From: Syntrophomonadaceae bacterium
Lineage (GTDB): Bacteria; Bacillota_D; Dethiobacteria; DTU022
Length of the DNA: 8,502 nucleotides
NCBI GenBank assembly: GCA_003564505.1
Contig: PXFD01000114.1
Span: forward strand, 1-8,502
Direction of reading: 5' to 3'
Shown here: piece by piece, positions 1 through 6,117 of the stretch
Layout of the letters: the number at the start of each line of letters is the position of its first letter
Numbering within the stretch: position 1 is the stretch's first letter
Made by a program: the position numbers and the translations under genes
The notes under the pieces: generated by a model
What the model was told of the DNA's origin: nothing
Database searches by the model: none
What the model saw: only the letters and a program-made list of their open reading frames with translations

Positions 1-182
1 CTGGCACCGGGAAAAAGAATGCAAAACGCAAAGAGCTGAGGCAGCTGCTTAACCTGCCTCCTGACTCTGCGGACCAAACTATTGATCGGTATATGGCCAA
101 TCTTAAAGAGCGTCACCCAGGTCATGATGAGGAATGGTACCTGGATAAAATTATTTATGACCTGGAAAAAGATCGTCGATAG
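1..182 (+). CDS. C-terminal end of an unrecognised protein (5' partial)
   Basis: An open frame enters from the left edge (first full codon at base 3) and ends at TAG 180-182, giving 59 visible residues. The end is highly charged, begins GTGKKNAKRKELRQLLNLPP and finishes with EEWYLDKIIYDLEKDRR. The composition (many Lys, Arg, Glu and Asp, with Trp and Tyr in a predicted helix) suggests a soluble, mostly helical C-terminal tail, perhaps nucleic-acid binding; that is inference. The stretch GKKNAKRKELRQLLNL loosely recalls the 'NAK...L' helices at the end of RNase M5-like Toprim proteins, but the match is too weak to name it. The gene converges on the leftward c-di-GMP gene. The 98 bases between them (183-280) hold no gene and no convincing terminator. 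Being a real coding end is likely; its function is unknown. Confidence 0.6.
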   Translation, partial: GTGKKNAKRKELRQLLNLPPDSADQTIDRYMANLKERHPGHDEEWYLDKIIYDLEKDRR

Positions 183-280
183 AGAAAAAACTCTCGAAGA
201 TTGAACCGCTGATGATATAAATAAAAAGGCATGACCGTTTTAAAGCATAGGCTTGACTGACGGATTTATTCACAGGAGTA

Positions 281-2086
281 TTAAGCTCTTAATACTTGTA
301 ATGAGAGAAACAGGTTGACCAGTTCCGGGTCAAACTGGCTTCCTGCACAGCTTTTAAACTCAGCGGCAACTTCATCGGGGGTCATTGCTTTCTTGTAGGG
401 GCGGCCATTGCTCATTACCTCGTAGGCATCAGCAATAGCAGTTATTCGAGCCAGCAGGGGTATTTCTTCTCCCTTCAAGCCCATGGGGTAACCTTTTCCG
501 TCCCAGTGTTCATGATGGGCAAGGATATCGTCAGCAACGTGAGCAAATTCTTCAGTTGCCCTGGCAATCCTGTATCCAATTTCTGGATGCTTTTTCATCA
601 CTAGCCACTCTTCATTTGTAAGTGGTCCATTTTTAGTAAGGATTTCTTCAGAAATATTTATTTTGCCAATATCATGCAGAGTTATTAACAGGTTTAGGCG
701 GCTTAATTCCGTATCTGAAAGCCTCAGAGCTTTTCCAATTTCAAGGGCTATAGATTGCATCCGCCTGGTATGAGCTTCAGTTTCAAAACTTTTTTCTGAG
801 AGGGTTTTCAGAAGTGCCCTCAGCAAGGTGCTTTTTGCGCTGCGGCTTTCTGTTAGCTTTTGTTTGTACATATTATCTTCCGCTTCTCGCATGGTGTTGG
901 TAAAACTTTTATTCATATCTGTTTTTGTTGCCACGCCCAGTGCCATCGACACGGGCACTTCAGTTGTTTTTACCTTCTGGCAGACAGAATTAATTCTCCT
1001 GGAAAGATTCAAAGCTTCTTCGAAGCTGGTTTGGGGCAAGAGAACTATAAATTCATCACCACCCCAACGGGCGATGATATCTTCCTTGCGGGTTGACTTC
1101 TTAAGTATTGATGCTGCTGCTTTAAGTGTTTTGTCCCCGTTTGCATGGCTGTAAGTATCATTAATTAATTTTAGACCATTTAAATCGGCAATAATTATGC
1201 TGATTGGAAGCTGCCTTTTAGTGTCGAGCCGTTTCATTTCTTCATCCAAAAAAGTGCGGTTATACAAACCTGTCAGGCTGTCATGGAAACTGATGTAGCG
1301 GAGTTTGTTTTCAGCTTCCTTTCTTGCAGTTATATCCCTGATAGATCCTTGCAGGACGATCCTGCCTCCAAGGGTATAGGAACTTAAGATAACTTCTGCA
1401 GGAAAGGTTGAGCCATCCTTGCGCTGGTGCAACCATTCGAAATGGATATGTTCGCTGCTTCCCAATGCTTCCGCTACCTTAAGTACTGAGGCATCATGTG
1501 AATTTAGTCCGTCCGGCTGAATTAGCGGTGAAAAGTCTGACGGTCTTTTCATCAGGAATTCTTCTTTGCCGTCCAGGCCGAATAAATCTACTGCCCTCTG
1601 GTTACAGTCAATAAATAAACCTTCATCACTAACAATCGTAACTGCATCGTGGGATCCTTCAAAAATAGCATTAAACCTGTTTTCTCTTTCTTTTAATTCT
1701 CGCTCAGCTTTTTTCTGTTCGCTAATATCCACGTATATGGCGTAAGCTCCGGCCAACTTACCATTAATCAGAACAGGGATGCCCTTAATTAATACATCAA
1801 TAGGCTGACTGTCCCTGTTATAACGCACTCCTTCATCTATCACATTTTTACCTGACAGAACAGCAGCTGTATGCTTAATATTAGCGGAGCCGGCTTTCCC
1901 CATGTTCATTACATCATCAACATGTTTGCCCATAATCTCATCCTGAGCATAGCCGAATAATTGAACAAAAGCCTGGTTTACATCAATAATGTGGTATCTG
2001 GGATCAATGTGAACTATAGCGTCCATAGAGTTTTTAAACAGGGCTTCCAGTGATTTATGCGTATAAGTATGCTGGTCAGTTTTCAT
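281..2086 (-). CDS. PAS-PAS-GGDEF-HD-GYP cyclic-di-GMP signalling protein
   Basis: This 601-residue cytoplasmic protein probably both makes and degrades cyclic di-GMP under the control of two PAS sensors. No membrane segment or signal peptide is visible. PAS 1 spans about residues 12-127 and PAS 2 about 137-256, each ending in the usual D-I-(S/T) linker and a charged coiled-coil-like connector. The GGDEF domain (about 263-412) has LTGLYNR at 271-277, DLNGLKLIND at 301-310 and an intact GGDEF at 342-346. An RxxD inhibitory site, RKED 333-336, lies exactly five residues before it. The HD-GYP domain (about 425-600) keeps H439, the HD pair 471-472 with DIGK, H500, the HHE-DGKGYP block 524-534 and D553. 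So neither enzyme half looks degenerate. The start was set at the ATG at 2086, behind an AAGGGG ribosome binding site; the frame stays open upstream to 2206, but that would overlap the preceding gene by 110 bases. It follows the rRNA methyltransferase by 10 bp, so co-transcription is likely. The signal sensed is unknown. Confidence 0.93.
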   Translation of the reverse strand: MKTDQHTYTHKSLEALFKNSMDAIVHIDPRYHIIDVNQAFVQLFGYAQDEIMGKHVDDVMNMGKAGSANIKHTAAVLSGKNVIDEGVRYNRDSQPIDVLIKGIPVLINGKLAGAYAIYVDISEQKKAERELKERENRFNAIFEGSHDAVTIVSDEGLFIDCNQRAVDLFGLDGKEEFLMKRPSDFSPLIQPDGLNSHDASVLKVAEALGSSEHIHFEWLHQRKDGSTFPAEVILSSYTLGGRIVLQGSIRDITARKEAENKLRYISFHDSLTGLYNRTFLDEEMKRLDTKRQLPISIIIADLNGLKLINDTYSHANGDKTLKAAASILKKSTRKEDIIARWGGDEFIVLLPQTSFEEALNLSRRINSVCQKVKTTEVPVSMALGVATKTDMNKSFTNTMREAEDNMYKQKLTESRSAKSTLLRALLKTLSEKSFETEAHTRRMQSIALEIGKALRLSDTELSRLNLLITLHDIGKINISEEILTKNGPLTNEEWLVMKKHPEIGYRIARATEEFAHVADDILAHHEHWDGKGYPMGLKGEEIPLLARITAIADAYEVMSNGRPYKKAMTPDEVAAEFKSCAGSQFDPELVNLFLSLQVLRA

Positions 2087-2092
2087 AGTTAT

Positions 2093-2098
2093 CCCCTT
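2093..2098 (-). promoter_or_regulatory. Ribosome binding site fixing the start of the GGDEF/HD-GYP gene
   Basis: On the minus strand AAGGGG lies six bases before ATG 2086 and overlaps the TAA stop codon (2097-2099) of the upstream methyltransferase gene. This arrangement favours translational coupling and supports the 601-residue start over the longer open frame. Confidence 0.75.
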
Positions 2099-3236
2099 AT
2101 TTGCGGCGTGGCGGGCGCGGCCCAAAGTACTGGTAATAGTGAACCCTGATATTACCATGATAGAGCTTGCGTCTTTTTGAAGCTTTTTTCCCAAAAAGGG
2201 CTTCAAAATTTTCGTGGGCTGTTATGACATAAAAAGACCAGGTATCCAGTTTTTTAAACAGCTTGCCCATCTGCTTGTATAATTTCTCAGCCTCCTTGAG
2301 AGTGTTCAGTCGCTCACCATAAGGAGGGTTGCAGATAATTTTACCGTATTTCTTTTTAGAGCTAAGCTCGGAAAGAGGCCTGGCCTGGAAGTGAATCGCA
2401 TCTTCCACCCCGGCTTCAATAGCGTTTTTACGGGCTATTTCGATTGCATCGTTATTAATATCTGTACCGGTCACGTCAAGCTCTCGGCCATAATCGGCAA
2501 GATCATGGGTCTCTCTGCGTGCTTCATGCCAGTACCTTTTTTCTATTGTGGGCCAATGTTCCGAAGCGAATGTCCTATTCATGCCCGGGGCTATGTTTAG
2601 CCCGATCAAGGCGGCCTCTATCGGAATGGTGCCGGAGCCGCAGGTAGGATCGACCAGGGTGATGTCGGGTTTCCAGCGAGCTAGCTCGACAAGGGCAGCC
2701 GCCAGTGTTTCCCGCAAGGGAGCCTCTCCACCGCCGGTGCGGTATCCTCTTTTGTGCAGGCCTTCGCCACTGGTATCGATAGTCAGGGTGGCAGTGTCTT
2801 TGAGCAGGGATATTTCAATATTGTATAGTGGCCCATCTTCGGCAAACCATTCTTTGTGGTAACGTTTTTTCATGCTTTCGACTACGGCTTTTTTTACGAT
2901 AGCCTGGCAGTCGGAAATACTGAATAGTGTTGACTTGACTGATTTACCGTCTACAGGGAAAGAGGCGTTTTCAGGTAGAAGGTCTGCCCAGGGCAGTGCC
3001 CTGGTTTTTTCAAAGAGTTCATCGAAGGTTACAGCTTTAAACTCTCCGACCTTTAAACGAACCCGGTCTGCGGTTCGCAGCCACAGGTTTGTCCGGCAAA
3101 TTGCACTTTCATCAGCAGTGAAAGTAACTTTGCCATTTTCGATGACAACCTGCTCGTAGCCAAGATCTTTTAATTCCTGTGCAACTACTGCCTCAAGTCC
3201 AAACGTGGCTGTAGCAATAAGTTCAATATTTGACAT
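2097..3236 (-). CDS. THUMP-domain class I SAM-dependent RNA methyltransferase (RlmL/YpsC-like)
   Basis: This 379-residue protein belongs to the family of E. coli RlmL N-terminal half and Bacillus YpsC. RlmL transfers a methyl group from S-adenosylmethionine to N2 of guanine 2445 in 23S rRNA during 50S subunit assembly; the same target here is inferred from family. The N-terminus (about 1-60, starting MSNIELIATATFGLEAVVAQ) and the THUMP RNA-binding domain (to about 155) are followed by a Rossmann methyltransferase domain (about 165-370). Motif I is DPTCGSGT at 196-203, an acidic ribose-binding segment is GTDI at 257-260, and the catalytic motif IV is NPPYGERL at 303-310, the N-P-P-Y signature of exocyclic amine methylation. 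The basic tail ends RPPRRK. Length fits the unfused family; E. coli RlmKL is about 700 residues because a second methyltransferase is fused. Start ATG 3236 has AGGGAG seven bases upstream. It is the first gene of the leftward unit with the c-di-GMP gene. Confidence 0.93.
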   Translation of the reverse strand: MSNIELIATATFGLEAVVAQELKDLGYEQVVIENGKVTFTADESAICRTNLWLRTADRVRLKVGEFKAVTFDELFEKTRALPWADLLPENASFPVDGKSVKSTLFSISDCQAIVKKAVVESMKKRYHKEWFAEDGPLYNIEISLLKDTATLTIDTSGEGLHKRGYRTGGGEAPLRETLAAALVELARWKPDITLVDPTCGSGTIPIEAALIGLNIAPGMNRTFASEHWPTIEKRYWHEARRETHDLADYGRELDVTGTDINNDAIEIARKNAIEAGVEDAIHFQARPLSELSSKKKYGKIICNPPYGERLNTLKEAEKLYKQMGKLFKKLDTWSFYVITAHENFEALFGKKASKRRKLYHGNIRVHYYQYFGPRPPRRK

Positions 3237-3276
3237 ACTTCTCTCCCTGGTGTTGCTGCTTTATAAGGCTGCCTTG

Positions 3277-3305
3277 ATATTACTTTAATATTGCAAATAT
3301 TTCAA
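3277..3305 (-). promoter_or_regulatory. Predicted sigma-A promoter of the methyltransferase / c-di-GMP unit
   Basis: On the minus strand the -35 box TTGAAA (3300-3305) and the -10 box TAATAT (3277-3282) are separated by exactly 17 bases. Transcription would start near 3270, giving a leader of about 33 bases before ATG 3236. The spacer contains the palindrome AATATT-GCA-AATATT (3287-3301), which overlaps the first bases of the -35 box. A repressor bound there would block the promoter, but AT-rich palindromes also arise by chance. Confidence 0.55.
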
Positions 3306-3306
3306 G

Positions 3307-3407
3307 TAGCCAGGTTGGTATTTAGATAAGGAAGGAAAAAGGGTTAAAAAATAGAACTTTGTTTATATAAATTATGAATTTGAATTAAAGCTGTGTTAAC
3401 CTGGCTA
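3307..3407. repeat. 10-bp perfect inverted repeat with widely spaced arms in a divergent intergenic region
   Basis: The left arm TAGCCAGGTT (3307-3316) and right arm AACCTGGCTA (3398-3407) are exact reverse complements, 81 bp apart. Read in the direction of each flanking gene, both arms have the same orientation: AACCTGGCTA lies one base upstream of the -35 box of the leftward unit, and 31 bases upstream of the transporter ATG. This is the geometry expected of a shared protein-binding element serving two divergent genes. A chance match or a remnant of a larger hairpin is also possible. Confidence 0.5.
3344..3371 (+). promoter_or_regulatory. Weak candidate promoter of the MFS transporter gene
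   Basis: TTAAAA (3344-3349) and TATAAA (3366-3371) are 16 bases apart, which fits a sigma-A promoter with a start near 3378 and a leader of about 60 bases. The region is so AT-rich that similar pairs occur by chance. If real, the right arm of the inverted repeat (3398-3407) would lie in the leader, where a bound protein could block transcription. Confidence 0.25.
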
Positions 3408-3438
3408 GAAATAACTTGATGAATGGAGCTGACGGTGA

Positions 3439-4755
3439 ATGACTGAAAAGGGCATAGATAAGACCAACCAAGAAGCTGCTCCGAATGATGATAATAAAAG
3501 TTTTTCTTATGCTCAAATCTGGTGGATCGGTTTTGGCTTTCTGGGAGTGCAGCTTGCCTTTACGACTTACAACGCTTTTTTGCCTCTGATGTACCGTGAA
3601 TTTATAGATTCACGGTTTTTTATCGGCCTTTTAATGGGAACTGACAACCTGATTGGCCTGCTCCTAATTCCCATCATCGGGGCCTGGTCTGACCGGGTTA
3701 ACTCACCACTTGGACGCCGCTTGCCTTTTGTCCTGGTGGCTTTACCGGTTGCAGCTCTTACATTTTTCGCAATACCATATGCTGCCGCCCTGCTCTGGAC
3801 TCTGATTATAGCCGAGATTGCCTTTACTGCGGCCATGCATGCTTACCGTGGTCCTGTCATATCGTTGATGCCGGACCATACCCCTCCGGAAAAACGTTCT
3901 ACTGCCAATGGCATTATTAACTTGATGGGTGGGATCGGGACGTTAATAGCTTTTGGCGGCCTTTCCCTGCTTTATGATATAGACCCCAGGCTTACCTTTG
4001 GGATAGGGGCTGCTGTTTTGCTTTTTACCCTGGCCGTGGTGTTAATGAAAGCGGACCGGAAGCCAAAATATGTAGATAACCTTCCCACCGCTTCGAAAAA
4101 CCCGATCAAAGAAGCGGTTGCAGGAATTGGACAGCTCCTGAAACCTGAAAATTTCGGCCAGTTCTTGATCCTGGCGGCTATGCTGACATACTTTATCGGG
4201 TTTGCCGGACTGGATGCCATGTTTCCTATATACGGAGTAGAAACCCTGGGACTGACTGAGGGACGAGCAGCATTTATACTTACTACGTTTGCCGGTTCAT
4301 TTTTGGTCTTTGCCCTGCTGGCAGGTGCAATCGGTACGCGCCTGGGAAAAATTCCGGCCATGTTAATCGGTTTGGCAATTATACCGGTCCTTTTTCTGGC
4401 TGCCATCCCGGTACGCGAGCCGGTTATTATTGGAGGTATTTTTATTCTGGCCGGTTTTGCCTGGGCCCTGGTTAACGTGCAGGCTATGCCGCTTATTGCC
4501 GACCTTGGTGGAAGAGACCGAATTGGTTTTTATATCGGCCTTTACTATATTTTTACCATGACCGGCCAGATGATTGGACCGAGCGTGCTTGGGCTTTCAA
4601 TGGATGTAATGGGCAATTACGGCATGTTTGTTGGTGGCGCTGCAGTTTATGCCCTGGGATTTGTGCTGCTCCGGGCAGGCTACCGTAGGCTCGAGGCGGA
4701 TCCGGAAGAAATAGCCCGCAGGAGCAAGCTGCGCGAAGAAAATAAATCCGACTGA
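3439..4755 (+). CDS. MFS transporter, SLC45/GPH (sugar:cation symporter)-like
   Basis: This 438-residue integral membrane protein has about 12 hydrophobic segments, starting near residue 28 after a charged cytoplasmic N-terminus and ending before a charged tail (EADPEEIARRSKLREENKSD). The loop between the second and third segments reads GAWSDRVNSPLGRR (81-94), the major facilitator motif in the form seen in glycoside-pentoside-hexuronide and SLC45 transporters. A second conserved stretch, about 137-160, contains RGPVISLMPDHTPPEKRSTA, resembling the R...LxxD.TP...R..AN motif of the same group. Family knowledge points to proton- or cation-coupled import of a sugar or glycoside; the substrate cannot be read from sequence, and no sugar-degrading gene is adjacent. 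GGAG at 3425-3428 lies ten bases before ATG 3439. It is transcribed divergently from the methyltransferase unit and convergently with the phosphodiesterase, whose stop codon is one base away. Confidence 0.88.
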   Translation: MTEKGIDKTNQEAAPNDDNKSFSYAQIWWIGFGFLGVQLAFTTYNAFLPLMYREFIDSRFFIGLLMGTDNLIGLLLIPIIGAWSDRVNSPLGRRLPFVLVALPVAALTFFAIPYAAALLWTLIIAEIAFTAAMHAYRGPVISLMPDHTPPEKRSTANGIINLMGGIGTLIAFGGLSLLYDIDPRLTFGIGAAVLLFTLAVVLMKADRKPKYVDNLPTASKNPIKEAVAGIGQLLKPENFGQFLILAAMLTYFIGFAGLDAMFPIYGVETLGLTEGRAAFILTTFAGSFLVFALLAGAIGTRLGKIPAMLIGLAIIPVLFLAAIPVREPVIIGGIFILAGFAWALVNVQAMPLIADLGGRDRIGFYIGLYYIFTMTGQMIGPSVLGLSMDVMGNYGMFVGGAAVYALGFVLLRAGYRRLEADPEEIARRSKLREENKSD

Positions 4756-4756
4756 T

Positions 4757-5494
4757 TCATTTGCCGCAGCTTTCTATTATTTTTGCCAGCTCCTGTGGAT
4801 AATCGGTGATGATAGCTTCAACACCGGCTTTGACCAGGGACTCCATCATTTCGGGGTCGTTGACCGTCCAGGGGTATAGCGGAATGTTATATTTTTTATA
4901 GCCTTCAATGATATTCGGGAACTGCAGGTAGAAAAACAGGGGGTGAGCTGAATAGCAGCCCAGCTCTTTGGCCTTTTGCCAGGGTTCTTTCAGATCTTCA
5001 AGGTAAAGCATTCCGGTACGGACTGCAGGTTTTAGTTCCCGGCACCTGAGCAGGCTGTCGTAATTAAAGGATGAGATGATCACGCTTTCTTCCAGGTGAT
5101 GAAATGTAATGGAGAAGAGCACCTTTTCTTCCAGGCCGGGGTAAAGAACCAGGGCATTTTTAAGCTCTATGTTTATTAAAAGGTTCTCGTTACGGTAGCG
5201 GCTTAATACTTCGTCCAGGGTCGGTATTTCCGCCCGGCTGAAAAGTGGTGCGAACCAGCTGCCGGCATCAAGAGCTTTTAATTCGTCCAGGGTAAAATCC
5301 GTGACGTTTCCGTTGCCATCAGTAGTCCTATTGAGTGTTTCATCGTGGATTACCACCGGCACACCGTCTTTGCTGAGCTGAACATCAAATTCAATTCCAT
5401 CGGCACCGATTTCCAGGGCTTTATCGAAAGCGGTAATAGTATTCTCGGGTGCCAGTGAGGACGCACCGCGGTGGGCAAGATTTAGTGTGGCAAT
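4757..5494 (-). CDS. Glycerophosphodiester phosphodiesterase (GDPD), apparent ATT start
   Basis: The 245-residue protein hydrolyses glycerophosphodiesters to sn-glycerol-3-phosphate and an alcohol, recycling phospholipid headgroups. With no signal peptide it should be cytoplasmic, of the UgpQ type. The TIM-barrel signature is complete: AHRG with catalytic H8 and R9, PENT 16-19, EFDVQLSKDG 35-44 with metal ligands E35 and D37, catalytic H50 in VIHDETLNRT, the metal-binding E110 in NIELK, and the closing WTVND and GVEAIITDYP blocks. The start is unusual. No ATG, GTG or TTG lies between the in-frame TAA at 5513-5515 and the AHRG motif. The first canonical start, GTG 5362, would remove H8, R9, E35 and D37. 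ATT 5494 sits eight bases after AAGGGGG and yields MATLNLAHRG, the expected N-terminus. A promoter with TATAAT lies 45 bases further upstream. A sequencing error is the main alternative. Confidence 0.9.
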   Translation of the reverse strand: MATLNLAHRGASSLAPENTITAFDKALEIGADGIEFDVQLSKDGVPVVIHDETLNRTTDGNGNVTDFTLDELKALDAGSWFAPLFSRAEIPTLDEVLSRYRNENLLINIELKNALVLYPGLEEKVLFSITFHHLEESVIISSFNYDSLLRCRELKPAVRTGMLYLEDLKEPWQKAKELGCYSAHPLFFYLQFPNIIEGYKKYNIPLYPWTVNDPEMMESLVKAGVEAIITDYPQELAKIIESCGK

Positions 5495-5502
5495 AACAGG
5501 GA

Positions 5503-5509
5503 CCCCCTT
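5503..5509 (-). promoter_or_regulatory. Ribosome binding site supporting the ATT start of the GDPD gene
   Basis: AAGGGGG on the minus strand lies eight bases before the ATT codon at 5492-5494, an ideal distance. No canonical start codon lies at a comparable distance in this frame. Confidence 0.65.
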
Positions 5510-5539
5510 CAGTTAAGTTATATTAACAAGCTTTAATCA

Positions 5540-5568
5540 ATTATATTACATCAGATCGGTGAAAACAA
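5540..5568 (-). promoter_or_regulatory. Predicted sigma-A promoter of the GDPD gene
   Basis: On the minus strand TTGTTT (5563-5568) and a perfect TATAAT (5540-5545) are 17 bases apart. Transcription would begin near 5533 and leave a leader of about 39 bases to the ATT start. An 8-bp direct repeat TTATATTA (plus strand 5518-5525 and 5541-5548, 15 bases between) overlaps the -10 box and the initiation region. Confidence 0.55.
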
Positions 5569-5576
5569 AAACTTTT

Positions 5577-5583
5577 AAAGGAG
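5577..5583 (+). promoter_or_regulatory. Ribosome binding site of the EVE-domain gene
   Basis: AAAGGAG is four bases before ATG 5588 and seven before the adjacent ATG 5591. The spacing favours the second ATG; the product differs by a single methionine. No convincing -35/-10 pair was found for this gene on the plus strand. Confidence 0.7.
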
Positions 5584-5590
5584 AAAAATG

Positions 5591-5995
5591 ATGAAGCGCT
5601 GGTTAATGAAGACTGAACCTAATGAGTACAGCTTTCAGGATCTGCAAAAAGACGGTCGCACTGTATGGGATGGAGTGAAGGCTCCGGGCGCTTTAAAAAA
5701 TATGCGGGCCATGCAGAAGGGTGACAAGGTTTTGATATACCACACCGGCAAAGAGAGGTCGGTTATCGGAACCGGTGAGGTCGTGACCGAAGCTTTTCCC
5801 GATCCTGACCAGAAGGATGATCGTTACCTTGTGGTTGAGATTGAAGCAGGTCAGGAGCTAAACAGCCCGGTTGACCTGGCTGATATTAAAAAATCCAACC
5901 TATTTCCTGACTGGGACCTGGTTAGGCTGCCCCGCCTATCAATAGTTCCTGTCAGTGAAAAACAGTGGAACAAAGTAATGGAGTGGAGCAGCTAG
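5591..5995 (+). CDS. EVE domain-containing protein (PUA-like fold, THYN1 family)
   Basis: The 134-residue protein is a single EVE domain, the PUA-like fold related to ASCH and YTH domains. Family members recognise modified bases in DNA or RNA, and some are tied to RNA modification or modification-dependent restriction; the ligand here is unknown. Visible signatures are WLMKTEP at 4-10, the TVWDGVKAPGALKNM block at 24-38 that lines the base pocket, and GDKVLIYHTGKERSVIG at 44-60. The segment PDPDQKDDRYLVVEIE and the closing LPRLSIVPVSEKQWNKV follow the family pattern. Length matches stand-alone bacterial EVE proteins, and no nuclease or other effector domain is fused. ATG 5588 is an alternative start one codon upstream. 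The gene is alone: divergent from GDPD and followed by its own terminator. No restriction, methylation or defence gene lies nearby, so the context gives no hint of an effector role. Confidence 0.92.
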   Translation: MKRWLMKTEPNEYSFQDLQKDGRTVWDGVKAPGALKNMRAMQKGDKVLIYHTGKERSVIGTGEVVTEAFPDPDQKDDRYLVVEIEAGQELNSPVDLADIKKSNLFPDWDLVRLPRLSIVPVSEKQWNKVMEWSS

Positions 5996-6063
5996 ATTAG
6001 CCTGACTTCATTTCCTATGAACTGATTTGCAATATTCAACTTTTTTATGGGCTGGGTTTGCTC

Positions 6064-6117
6064 AGACATTGAAAAACATGGTATTATTATTTCACCATGA
6101 ATGCAATGTCTTTTTTT
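6064..6117 (+). terminator. Rho-independent terminator after the EVE gene (composite hairpin)
   Basis: An outer 8-bp stem, AGACATTG (6064-6071) with CAATGTCT (6104-6111), encloses an inner 6-bp stem, CATGGT (6077-6082) with ACCATG (6094-6099). An A5/AATG internal loop separates the stems, and the apical loop is 11 bases. A run of Ts reaches 6117. It lies about 70 bases after the EVE stop and 71 bases before the first dehydrogenase ATG. There is no T-tract on the other strand, so it acts rightward. The AT-rich stem is weaker than a classic GC-rich terminator. Confidence 0.7.

Noticed and set aside
176..197. Hairpin with an A6 loop at the end of the left-edge gene as a terminator
   Set aside because: The stem is only 4+3 bp with a 2-base bulge and is not followed by a T-tract on either strand.
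828..1154. Open frames on the plus strand within the c-di-GMP gene
   Set aside because: They are antisense to a gene with intact catalytic motifs, lack recognisable domains and have no good ribosome binding site. The same holds for the antisense frames inside the methyltransferase, transporter and dehydrogenase genes.
2087..2206. Upstream extension of the GGDEF/HD-GYP frame by 40 residues
   Set aside because: It overlaps the methyltransferase coding end by 110 bases, has no domain similarity, and a good ribosome binding site precedes the ATG at 2086.
4757..5362. Phosphodiesterase starting at GTG 5362 (201 residues)
   Set aside because: It would lack the AHRG, PENT and EFD motifs that are plainly encoded just upstream in the same frame without a stop codon.
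6049..6063. Sigma-54 type -24/-12 promoter (TGGGCTGGGTTTGC)
   Set aside because: The GG and GC elements are one base too close together, and the flanking consensus is missing.
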